From positions 310,001 through 374,000 of the forward strand of contig UWYS01000018.1 of the NCBI GenBank assembly GCA_900291925.1: 64,000 bases of DNA. The letters run 5' to 3'. Below, in pieces: positions 1 through 8,204 of this stretch. The position numbers were made by a program, and so were the translations under genes. The first letter of the stretch is position 1. Every line of letters starts with the position of its first letter. A model generated the notes under the pieces. That model saw only the letters and a program-made list of their open reading frames with translations. It was not told the DNA's origin and did no database searches. Origin of the DNA: Thecaphora thlaspeos (Eukaryota; Basidiomycota; Ustilaginomycetes; Urocystidales; Glomosporiaceae).

Positions 1-2730
1 GCCTCTCTCGAACGTACAAAGCGCTTTCTTCACGAGCAGAGCGAAAAGTGCGCCGACAGCGAGCGCAAGGCCGAAGCTGCAAAGTCTAAAGCCAACGCCA
101 TCCAGCACGCGCTGCAGGCAGAGCAGCACGCCCACAAGGCAACAAAGGAGGCGCTCAATAAGAGCCGCAGGGAGCTACAGCTCGTCAAGGCATCCGCGCT
201 CCAGCACCGCGCATCGTCCGACCACAACGTCGCCAGGGTCCGGTCCAGGATCGGAGAAGTCACCGCTACAGCCCTCCGCGCCTCGGTCCCCGACTTCCGC
301 ATCGTATCGAGCGCCTTTGACGAGGTGCTGCCGGGCAGCGCCAAGGCGAGGGCGCCGACTATGGCAGAGCAGCAGGTCGAAGAGCTGGAAAAGAAGCGCA
401 CCGAGCTCATGGACTACAACCAGGCTCTCAAGCGGCTCGCGACCGAGGCCATCAACGCCGTCCGCCGCGCAGACGCCGAGCTGCTCGACATCGTAGAGGC
501 CGAGGAGGAGCACGATCAAAAGAGCGGAGGCCTTCCGGCTACTTCGGCTTCTGCATCGGATCTCGCCTCTTCATCTTACGGCAGCAGCAGCGGCAAGAAG
601 AAAAGCCCAGCCTCAGACGCCTGGCTGCAGGGACACGGTGCACTTTTCCAGCGTGACCTCTTTCCCGCCTCGCAGCCCTTCACAACGGCGGCGGCGGCGG
701 CGGCCACGGCAGCTGCGTCCAGCTCCAGGTCGACTACTCTTCATCCGGCATTGCAGGCCCTCTCCACAGTCACGCATCACTTCGCTGGCCACGTCCAGGC
801 GCTTCTGGACCTCCGCACCTCACGCCGCGTCCACGAGGCGGAAGAGTCGAAGCGCACCGCGCGCGAGGCCAGGGAGAGCGCATGGCAGGCGCAGCTACAC
901 TTGGACGTCAAGGCCGAGATCGAGGACGATGCGCAGTTCTCGGTCAACCGACAAAACGCCCTCTGCGTCAACGGCGCACCGGCGGCCGCCAGCAAGAAGC
1001 AGGCCTGGCAAGAGGAGAAGAAGGATCTCGAAAGGAAGCTGGTCGATACGATTAAACGCCTCGCAGTGGCGGAACAGAACGTCGCGAGGAGAGAGAAGGA
1101 GGTCAGGAAGCTCGAGAAGAGCGAGAAGAAGGCGAGGAGGCTGGTGGACGAGCATCAGCGTTCTGGAAAGGAGGGACTGCCTGCCGACGAAGCGAAAGCC
1201 TCGTCGAGCTCTGCGGATGGCGAGGCGGTGCAAAAGCAGCTGCAAAAGGAGAGAGAGGAGGTCAAGGCCGAAAAGCGACGCTACGCCGAGCTCTCAGAGG
1301 CCCTCGAACAGGAGAGGGAGCAGCTGGCGTGTGCGAGGGAAAGGGTACGGGTCGAAGAGGCCGAGTCGCGGGCCATGTCAGCCGCCGCTGCCACTACTGC
1401 AACTACGCAGAAGACGGCCGAGGGCCAGCAGCCCGCAGCCAGCAGGAGGACCGTCTCCCGGCTCGACCCGACAGACATGCCATCGCGCTCTTCGGCTGCG
1501 GAACGGCTGCCGCCCGTCATCGAAGGGCTCGAGCTCTCTTCTGGTGTCGGAGAGGAAGAAGCTCGGATGGACCTCGACGACGCTGCAACAGCAAAGGTCT
1601 CCCCACCAGCGTTACCGACCTCCTTCTCCTCCCCACCGCCCGCCAAGAAGGCACAGCGAGCTATCCCAGCGGCACCTTCGGCAGCAACGTCCAATCCAGA
1701 ACTCGACGCCATCTTCGGCCGCGGCTTTTCGGCACTCACCTCGTCGACATTCCCTTCATCTTCCTCCTCCTTCACCTCTCCTCCTTCCCGCACCGCAGCC
1801 GCACCAGCGGCAGAAGAGACGGCATCCGAGGAGTCACGACGCCGAAAGTCCAGCCGCCTTTCTTCATCATCGACTCCTAGCTCCGCCTCTTCAGCACCCT
1901 CCACCCGCTCTGACGCCTCTGAAAAACGCAAAGAGCCACACCCTTCCTCATCCTCTTCGAACGAGACCTCGACATTGGAACTGAGGAAAAGTCGACGTCT
2001 CTCTGACCGTAACGTCGAGTCGCATCGGAAAGACGAAGCGGAGGTTGGCCAGCAAGGGACAGAAAGGAAACGACGCCGCGTCGAACTCGCCTCTGGCGAC
2101 GTTGTCATTGAGCAGCGACGGTCGTCTGAAGAGCAGCCACGCAAGACCACTACGTCGGAGACGGCACCCGCTTCTTCTGAAGCGCCTGCTTCCTCATCAG
2201 GAGCGTCGTCAACGAGGACGGCGACGTCGAGCAGGTCGCGACGCCTTTCAATGCGCGAGCAGATGGAGCAGAGTCAACCGACGACGAGGGTCGGTGCGGA
2301 ACGTCGCCGTGTCCCTTCTTCCTCATCCATTTCTGCTGCTGCTGCGGGAACGGCGGCGGGAGAAAGGACGGCAAGACCGCGGCCTGTCGCTACTTCCTCC
2401 TCCTCCTCCTCCTCCTCTGCTGCTGCTGTGGTCGGCGAAGAACGTCGCAAACCATCCACATCGGCATCGAGGGTGACAGCGCCTACAGCTTCGAGTCTCG
2501 GTCGTCGTGTTGCCTCTTCGTCTTCTACCGCCGATGCAAGGGAGAAGGAGAGGGAGACGAAAGTCTTGACCAACGCCACCAACCGTACGTCGTCATCGCG
2601 CGACAAGGAGAAGGAGAGGAGGGGACCGTCAAAGACGTCGTCGGCGCCGAACAGTGGTGGTGCGAAGAGAGTGATGGCAGATCCGATAACGAAGAGGATC
2701 CGGCCTCCGGCGGTTGCGTCACGGCGGTGA
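1..2730 (+). CDS. Coiled-coil, Ser-rich basic protein; 5' end outside window (possible ADIP/Msd1-like)
   Basis: The frame is open from base 1, so the protein is cut at its N-terminus; an internal Met at 325 is not the natural start. At least 909 residues are visible. The first ~130 are heptad-like and rich in E, K, A and Q, with a segment reading LMDYNQALKRLATEAINAV that resembles the afadin/alpha-actinin-binding (ADIP, yeast Msd1) coiled coil. A second charged coiled coil covers roughly 690-1370. The C-terminal half is low-complexity, with Ser/Ala/Thr runs and many RRLS- or KSRR-type basic patches, and ends in TKRIRPPAVASRR. If the ADIP resemblance is right, a spindle-pole or microtubule-anchoring role would be expected, but that is inference. 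No introns are needed. The coiled coil is clear; the family name is weak. Confidence 0.7.
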   Translation, partial: ASLERTKRFLHEQSEKCADSERKAEAAKSKANAIQHALQAEQHAHKATKEALNKSRRELQLVKASALQHRASSDHNVARVRSRIGEVTATALRASVPDFRIVSSAFDEVLPGSAKARAPTMAEQQVEELEKKRTELMDYNQALKRLATEAINAVRRADAELLDIVEAEEEHDQKSGGLPATSASASDLASSSYGSSSGKKKSPASDAWLQGHGALFQRDLFPASQPFTTAAAAAATAAASSSRSTTLHPALQALSTVTHHFAGHVQALLDLRTSRRVHEAEESKRTAREARESAWQAQLHLDVKAEIEDDAQFSVNRQNALCVNGAPAAASKKQAWQEEKKDLERKLVDTIKRLAVAEQNVARREKEVRKLEKSEKKARRLVDEHQRSGKEGLPADEAKASSSSADGEAVQKQLQKEREEVKAEKRRYAELSEALEQEREQLACARERVRVEEAESRAMSAAAATTATTQKTAEGQQPAASRRTVSRLDPTDMPSRSSAAERLPPVIEGLELSSGVGEEEARMDLDDAATAKVSPPALPTSFSSPPPAKKAQRAIPAAPSAATSNPELDAIFGRGFSALTSSTFPSSSSSFTSPPSRTAAAPAAEETASEESRRRKSSRLSSSSTPSSASSAPSTRSDASEKRKEPHPSSSSSNETSTLELRKSRRLSDRNVESHRKDEAEVGQQGTERKRRRVELASGDVVIEQRRSSEEQPRKTTTSETAPASSEAPASSSGASSTRTATSSRSRRLSMREQMEQSQPTTRVGAERRRVPSSSSISAAAAGTAAGERTARPRPVATSSSSSSSSAAAVVGEERRKPSTSASRVTAPTASSLGRRVASSSSTADAREKERETKVLTNATNRTSSSRDKEKERRGPSKTSSAPNSGGAKRVMADPITKRIRPPAVASRR

Positions 2731-2838
2731 GGGACTTTGTGTTGTACTATGAGCTAGACCTTCTTTCATGCTAGCATCATTCATCTCATCTCCGTGCGTG
2801 CGCGGGAGACTCTACTTTGAAGCGCCATCGTATCGCTT

Positions 2839-3370
2839 CTACTGACTGTCAAAGTCAAACACAAAGGCGTCCTCTACGTGGTCCTTGACGAACGTCTGTA
2901 ACGACGTCCCGCCGGGGTACGATTGGAGTCAGCAGAAGGGGGTTGGAAAACCTTGAGGATGAAAGGGAAAGGGGAAGACGAACCTTGAACGCCTCATGTG
3001 CTGGATCTTTGAAGATGTAGTAATACAATCCTGCCTGTGTTGAGAAGAGAAGGACAAAAGTGTGCTATTGTCGATTGGTAGTGCCCACGATACACCGAAG
3101 CGAGAGAGTGTCAGTAAGAGCTCGCTAAGGTGATAGATGTCGTCGATCGAGGTCAACGACCCAATTCTCGAGCATACTCACGTCGAATCCCTTTCCGAAT
3201 CCCTCGATCGACGAGTTGGCTCCACCGTTGATGTCGAGGATGTACTTTTTGCTCGTTTGCGGATCGAGACATTCTTGTTCGAGGGAAAGGAAACGTTTCT
3301 TGACGCTTTCCCGATCCAAAGAGGAAGTGGTGGGTTTGTAGCGGAACGAGACTATATGCGTTACCGTCAT
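2839..3370 (-). CDS. Stress-responsive A/B barrel (Dabb) domain protein, 3 exons
   Basis: Three exons on the minus strand close perfectly: 3182-3370, 2984-3034 and 2839-2895, giving 98 residues, the usual length of a single Dabb domain. It starts MTVTHIVSFRYK, the first beta strand of the family. The middle has DINGGANSSIEGFGKGFD, the conserved glycine/asparagine loop. The exon 2/3 join gives KDPAHEAFKTFVKDHVED, matching the family's HP-x-H helix, and the protein ends VFDFDSQ. The first intron (3035-3181) has a GTGAGT donor; the second (2896-2983) has a weaker GTTCGT donor. Dabb proteins are small dimeric barrels found in stress proteins and in polyketide cyclases; no substrate can be assigned. 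No single open frame shows this gene, so it is easily missed. It converges with the upstream coiled-coil gene. Confidence 0.85.
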
Positions 3371-3661
3371 GTGGGATGTTGGGGCGAGATCGCGTGGAAT
3401 ATGGTGGCAAGGTGATGGTGACGGTGGGTATGGGGGGTGAGAGGCGGGAGAGGAAAGGGGTCCGGCTGTCCAAAGCTACGCGACCGATGCCGTGGTCGTG
3501 GGTCCGTGCGTTGAGGGTGCACCTCCACATGCAGGGTCACTCAGCGCTGCCGCCGCCGCAGCATGCATAAGCTAGAAAGCTAAGACCCGTTTTGCCGCGT
3601 GTCGAATGAGTCGGCCTTGACGACGGGTGGCGACCTTATCCGACGTATGTCAGTCAGTTTG

Positions 3662-3695
<34 letters not shown>

Positions 3696-4118
3696 AAAGG
3701 CTCGTCTTCCACCCTTCTGTCCTTGACAGGAAACGAGAGGAACGGGGGACCTCGGTGTTAAGTCACTTGACAGCTAGTTAGCTGCGACCGCGTCCATCTG
3801 CTCAAAGATGGAAAAGCAACCTTACGTTCAGGGATGAGGCAAGAGAGAAGACGAGAGACGCCACATCGGTCACTCGATCCGGTCTCGTTTCCTCTCAGCG
3901 TCAAGTGAGCTTGAGCAGCCAGGTTAGCTTGCGAAGGGGTGCGTACAGACGAGCTGCGTCGCTAGAGAAAGCAACGAGCCCTGGTTCGACGTCATCTTCA
4001 CGTCCTCCCTCACCTCTCTGAGAAGGTACAGAAAGGCCGCCTCAATCCCTCTTCCATCTCCTCCTCTTCCTCACACCACACCTTCACCACAACCCCCTCC
4101 CACCCACGCATTCACACC
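3371..4118. other. Intergenic, 748 bp
   Basis: Lies between the divergent Dabb gene and the small-protein gene at 4119. It contains a GT dinucleotide microsatellite at 3664-3694. The last ~100 bases before 4119 are C/T-rich with CCTC and CACAC runs, typical of a fungal promoter/5' leader. I see no other coding signal. Confidence 0.6.
3664..3694. repeat. (GT)n microsatellite
   Basis: About 15 uninterrupted TG units, likely length-polymorphic. Confidence 0.95.
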
Positions 4119-4665
4119 ATGTCTAACCCCACACAATCCACACACCTCTCCTCCTTCCAACCTGGCGGGGGCAGTGAAGGACAAGCCACAAAACGATCTT
4201 CAAACGGCACCACCAACCAAACTCCCTTCGGCGGTAACGCTGCTTCTTCGAGCGGTCCGCAGACTTCCACCGGTCCTCAACAAGAAGTAGCCGGAACTCT
4301 TCCGAACAATTTCAGTCTCGGATCCACAAAGGCGGACTACAAGGTTCCCATTGACACAAGGCCAAACGAGACGACGGGGGGGTAGTTGGGAATCCACCAA
4401 CTACCGGTGGAAGAGGCGGTGATACACTCAGAGACGGGTTGATGAGCCATGTGAGTAGTCGTTATTGCGTCCCCGAGGTAGGCCCAGAATGTGTTGAGAA
4501 GGAGAATAGGATGATATTCTGACTATTTGGTAACGCTTGGTGTTCGGTGACTATGACGCAACACAGGAGGTAGAGATGCCCGCCAACAAGCCTCATCTGC
4601 ACCCGCAGGGTAACGAGACGTCCAAGCCGCCTAGTTCTAATCCGAGCATGCTTAACGATGCCTAG
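4119..4665 (+). CDS. Small low-complexity protein gene, 2 exons, apparent -1 base in a poly-G run
   Basis: The start ATG at 4119 opens MSNPTQSTHLSSFQPGGG, a Ser/Thr/Gly/Asn/Gln-rich protein. The frame stops at TAG 4383, directly after a run of seven Gs (4376-4382). In the other frame the sequence continues VVGNPPTTGGRGGDTLRDG then LMSH, followed by a canonical GTGAGT donor at 4451. After an acceptor at 4566 it reads EVEMPANKPHLHPQGNE and then TSKPPSSNPSMLNDA before a stop at 4663-4665. One more G in the run would join everything into a protein of about 144 residues. The intron (4451-4566, 116 bp) and the phase-0 join support the two-exon model. I do not recognise the family. The break may be a sequencing homopolymer error or a real frameshift; as written the product is 88 residues. 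Confidence 0.55.
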
Positions 4666-4863
4666 GCACCCCATAAGCGATCTCAGCACGCAAGCAAGCA
4701 GCCGAAGTACAGCGACCCTCAGCTCTCCCGATTGTAACCCAACATAGTCCCTGCACACCCTATAAGCTGTCTAAACTGACCTCATCGATTGAACCGCACC
4801 GGTCGCCATCCGCGATGCCTTTGCCTTGGAGATATAAGCTCAAAATTGATAAAAACGGCTGCC

Positions 4864-6665
4864 TCACAGCCTCCACCGCTTTCCCAGCTCGCTACCATCC
4901 TGATACGTCGGGATCTTCAGGCCTCCATCCGTCTCCGTCTCGCTTCCCTTCTGGCTCTGGTCCTCCTGCTTCTCGATGGACGCAACGTCCAGCCCGTTGC
5001 CCTGACTGTCGACCTGCATGAAGTTGGGCCTCAGCCTCGTGATGCTGATGTAGCCATTCTGCACCGCCCAGACGTCCGTGCCGACCTCGAGCTCCTCGGG
5101 ACGCAGCAACGATGCCATCTGCGGCGCAAAGTGAATCGCATGCTGCGGTGTCGGTGCTGAGGCGGGGAGGTAAGCTGGTCCCTGGCTCTCGGCGACCGAC
5201 GATGACTGCGACGCGGCGAAAAGCGGACCGTATCGATTCTCCCAGATCCGCGTCCAGAAGATTTCGGGACTTTGGATCGTCTCACAGAGGGGTAAGTTGA
5301 TGCTGTAGCACCCGACGTCCTTTTCGGCCCTCCAGTTGGACCACAACTTCTGCAGAATCGAGATCATAAGCCGGTTGGCGACGTCGCGGACCTCGGCCAG
5401 CTGCTCCGGCGCCATGCCCGGCCCCTTGGCCTTGCCGCGGTCCTTGAACGTCGGCGGGTTCGTCATAAAGTGGCCGTATGAGACGGCAATCGATCGCACG
5501 CCACTCAGCGATGCGGCCTGAGCGGCTCCCAGCGTGCCCGACGAGAGCGCAAAGGCGGTACCGGTGTTGCCTAGCGGGGTCGCGGATTAGTCGGGCCACC
5601 AGTAAACTAGATCAGCTACGGAGGCCCTACACGATGCGACGGAGCCAGGTGGGCCTTTGAGCCGCATTAGCTGCTCACGTCCAAAGTTGGGCCCGGAGAC
5701 GACGAGGTCGAATGGGGTCTTGTTCGAGGCGGGCGAGCCGGCCATCTCTTCCGCACTGTTGCCGAAGAAGGCGTCCTGGTTGAAGAGGCCAGAGTTAGAG
5801 GCTGTCGTCGGCGACTGCATCACGGCGAGGCGATTCGAGAGACGCAAGAACTCGAGGTCAGCGAGGGATCTTGGGACGGGAGTCATGGGCCACTGCTGCT
5901 GGTCTGATGCTCACGCCGTCGACGAGAACCCACTCTGCGTACTCGCCCCTCTCGGCGTTGATGGGCCTACGCGTGGCGCTCCAGCTCTTAGCTGTGTCCG
6001 TATGGGAGCCGTCGGCGTTGCCCTTGATCGGGTAGTAGCTGGACGGCAGAAGGAGCAAGGTACAATGCCAAGAAGGGACTGGTGAGCTTTGGTCCGTGTT
6101 CTAGGACAGGATGAGGGAATGCAGCTCGTGTGCCGACTACGCACTACCAGAAGCTGACAAGACCGGCGAGGGAGAATTGCATGGAGCCCCACGACTTCTG
6201 GGACGAAGGGAGGACGACGCTGACATCCCAGCCTACGGCGCGCATCTCGTCGTAAAGGCCGAGAATGTGGGGCGAGTTCTGCGGGGAGATGATGGGACAG
6301 GCTAGGAGTGTCAGCTATCGACGCTGTAGACGCCGCACTATCGTCCTCGGTATATCAGCAATCTGAAGGAAGGCGAGCGGGACCCTCACCTTGGAGGGTG
6401 GGCCATCGTCGTTGACCAGCAGTACTCTGGGCTTGGAGACGTTGGCGGGGAGGCTGTAATCTAGCTTGGACATGTCGTTGCGCGGATCTATTTGTTGGTC
6501 TAGGGGTGTCTGTGCTGGTGAGGAGGTATCTGAGAGCTGTTCAGAGAGGTCCATGCGCTGGATGATGGAGGTCGGGTTTCGAAGGCGGAAGGCGTCTCTA
6601 AAGAGGACGAGGGCGAGGAGGAGAGCGAGTAGAGAGGTGAAGCAAGAGTGGAAGCCGATGGGCAT
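4864..6665 (-). CDS. SurE-like 5'/3'-nucleotidase / acid phosphatase, 5 exons
   Basis: Exons 6390-6665, 6148-6278, 5915-6038, 5679-5892 and 4864-5570 give 483 residues. The N-terminus has a hydrophobic segment (SLLALLLALVLF), a possible signal anchor. Then comes the SurE signature VLLVNDDGPPS, whose Asp-Asp pair (about 86-87) binds the metal. It continues with SPHILGLYDEMRAVGWDVSV, EWVLVDG, FDLVVSGPNFGR and NTGTAFALSSGTLGAAQ, all SurE-domain blocks in order. It ends after VWAVQNGYISITRLRPNF. SurE enzymes are metal-dependent nucleotide or phosphomonoester phosphatases; fungal members are often annotated as acid phosphatases. Introns 1, 2 and 4 are 111, 109 and 108 bp. Between exons 3 and 4 the frame closes only if 22 bp (5893-5914, GT...AG) are removed, far below normal intron size, so this may be a single-base error instead. 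The family call is firm. Confidence 0.85.
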
Positions 6666-7040
6666 GGAGGGTGTGCAGCGGAAGAAGATAGGTGTATGGC
6701 TGTCCTAGGCGATGAGAAGGAGCGAAGGAGGCAAGAGGCGATGGGGAAGGGAGAGAGGACGGCCACGAAGCCGCGAGGCCAAAGGGAGCGAGCGGCTGGG
6801 CCGGCGCATCGGCCACCTCAATTGCCCATTGCCCGCCATCTGCCGGCCGAGATGCACCCAGCAGCCAGAGGCCGCCGCTTGGTGCCTCTCCCCTGACTTT
6901 TTGGCCCTGGACACCGACACTGTCACCTTCACCGCCAGATCCACCTCGTACATCCTGCTTCCGCTCCACCTTCCCCTCTCCGACGACCACCTTGCCATCG
7001 CCACGCCCCACCACCCGCCGTTGCCTTCGCCTTCGACAGC
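6666..7040. other. Divergent intergenic, 375 bp
   Basis: Between the SurE gene (left) and the P5B fragment (right). Both promoters should lie here. I checked this stretch for the missing catalytic part of the P5B ATPase and saw no trace of it. Confidence 0.55.
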
Positions 7041-7953
7041 ATGCCGCACACGCAGTCCTCCTACACACAGACCAACGGCCACAACGGCGGGAGTGACGCT
7101 CTGACATCCTCCTCGCCCTCTGTCCCCTACCACACGCCAATCCATCCCAAGGCACCCACGGCCAACCTCGTCTCCTGCAAGGTCCTCGTCTCGCTCATCG
7201 GACAGATAACAATCTGCGGCGGATTTCAGCTCTGGGCCTTCTGGTACACCCGCAGCCAGCCGTGGTACGAACCGCCCGTCATCGACCCCGATAACCTCAA
7301 TGTCGAGAATCCTGAGAACTCGGCGTTATTCCTCGTGTAGGTACCGGCTTTTTCCTGTCAGGCAGGAACAAGATTTGATGACAGAGGGATGTAAATCTGA
7401 TGCATCTTTACGATGTCCTCCTTCGCGCTGGCTGGCGGCGGCTCGCTCCAACTTCACAGGTCGTCGCTCCAATATATTGTCGGATCGCTCGTCTACAGCA
7501 AAGGATACCCCTACCGCAAGCCAGTCTACACCAATAGTGAGCCTCATCCCATCATCTCCATTGCACCTTTGTGCCACTCAATACCACCAAACCGTCCGCT
7601 CACACCCGCTCTCCCGCCTCTTCGCGACAGTCTGGCTCATGGCCTCCGTCACGCTCCTCTTCTCCTTCTCGCTCTACGCCCTCTTCGTCCCATCCGGCTT
7701 CGTCTTCGACATGCTGGGTCTCGTCTCCTTTCCTCGATCCTTCCACTGGACCCTCTTCGGCGCCGTGGTATGCAACACGATCCTCTGCTTCGCCTTCGAG
7801 TCCTACTTTGCAAAGTACGTCGTCAAACTCGTAAAGGGTCTGCAGCGAATGGCGAGGAATCGCGGCAAAAAGGGCGCCGCGAGGCACAAGAGACATGGTA
7901 GTAAGATGTACAAGGCGGTAGAAAGGGGAATGGGTCTGGATGGTGAGGTTTAG
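7041..7953 (+). CDS. C-terminal membrane fragment of a P5B-type (Ypk9/ATP13A) ATPase, stand-alone, 3 exons
   Basis: Exons 7041-7336, 7460-7536 and 7631-7953 give 231 residues, with introns of 123 and 94 bp and correct phases. From about residue 33 the sequence matches the end of P5B ATPases: HPKAPTANLVSCKVLVSLIG, then WYEPPVIDPDN, ENSALFLVSSLQYIVGS and GYPYRKPVYTN, ending in a basic tail with KMYKAVERGMGLDGEV. These are the last four or so transmembrane helices of the transporter. The N-terminal ~30 residues (MPHTQSSYTQTNGHNGG...) are low-complexity and unlike the family. The P, N and A domains, with the DKTGT phosphorylation site, are absent here and upstream. Full-length Ypk9-type proteins exceed 1,000 residues and export polyamines or cations from vacuoles. 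This copy cannot pump; it may be a 5'-truncated duplicate that still has splice sites. Confidence 0.75.
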
Positions 7954-8204
7954 AATAGTGCGCGAGGGAAATAGTGTACTTTTATCGTGTTGTTGTCGTC
8001 TTCATCAACTCCCTCTACCTGCTGCGCGAAACGATGGGTCGCAGAAGGACGATTTCGCGACTGACGTGTGTGGTGCGTGTCTACCTGCTTGCTCATTGCG
8101 AGGGCAGAAGATGCGATAACGGTCTCGTAAGATTCTAGGCAATACAGAGGTAGGCGGAACGAGAAAGACGAACAAGTGGGCGCCGATCCCTCCCTCTCCC
8201 TGGC

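Noticed and set aside
6712..7104. Possible upstream catalytic exons for the P5B fragment
   Set aside because: No DKTGT, TGES or GDGxND motif occurs in any frame between the SurE gene and 7041.
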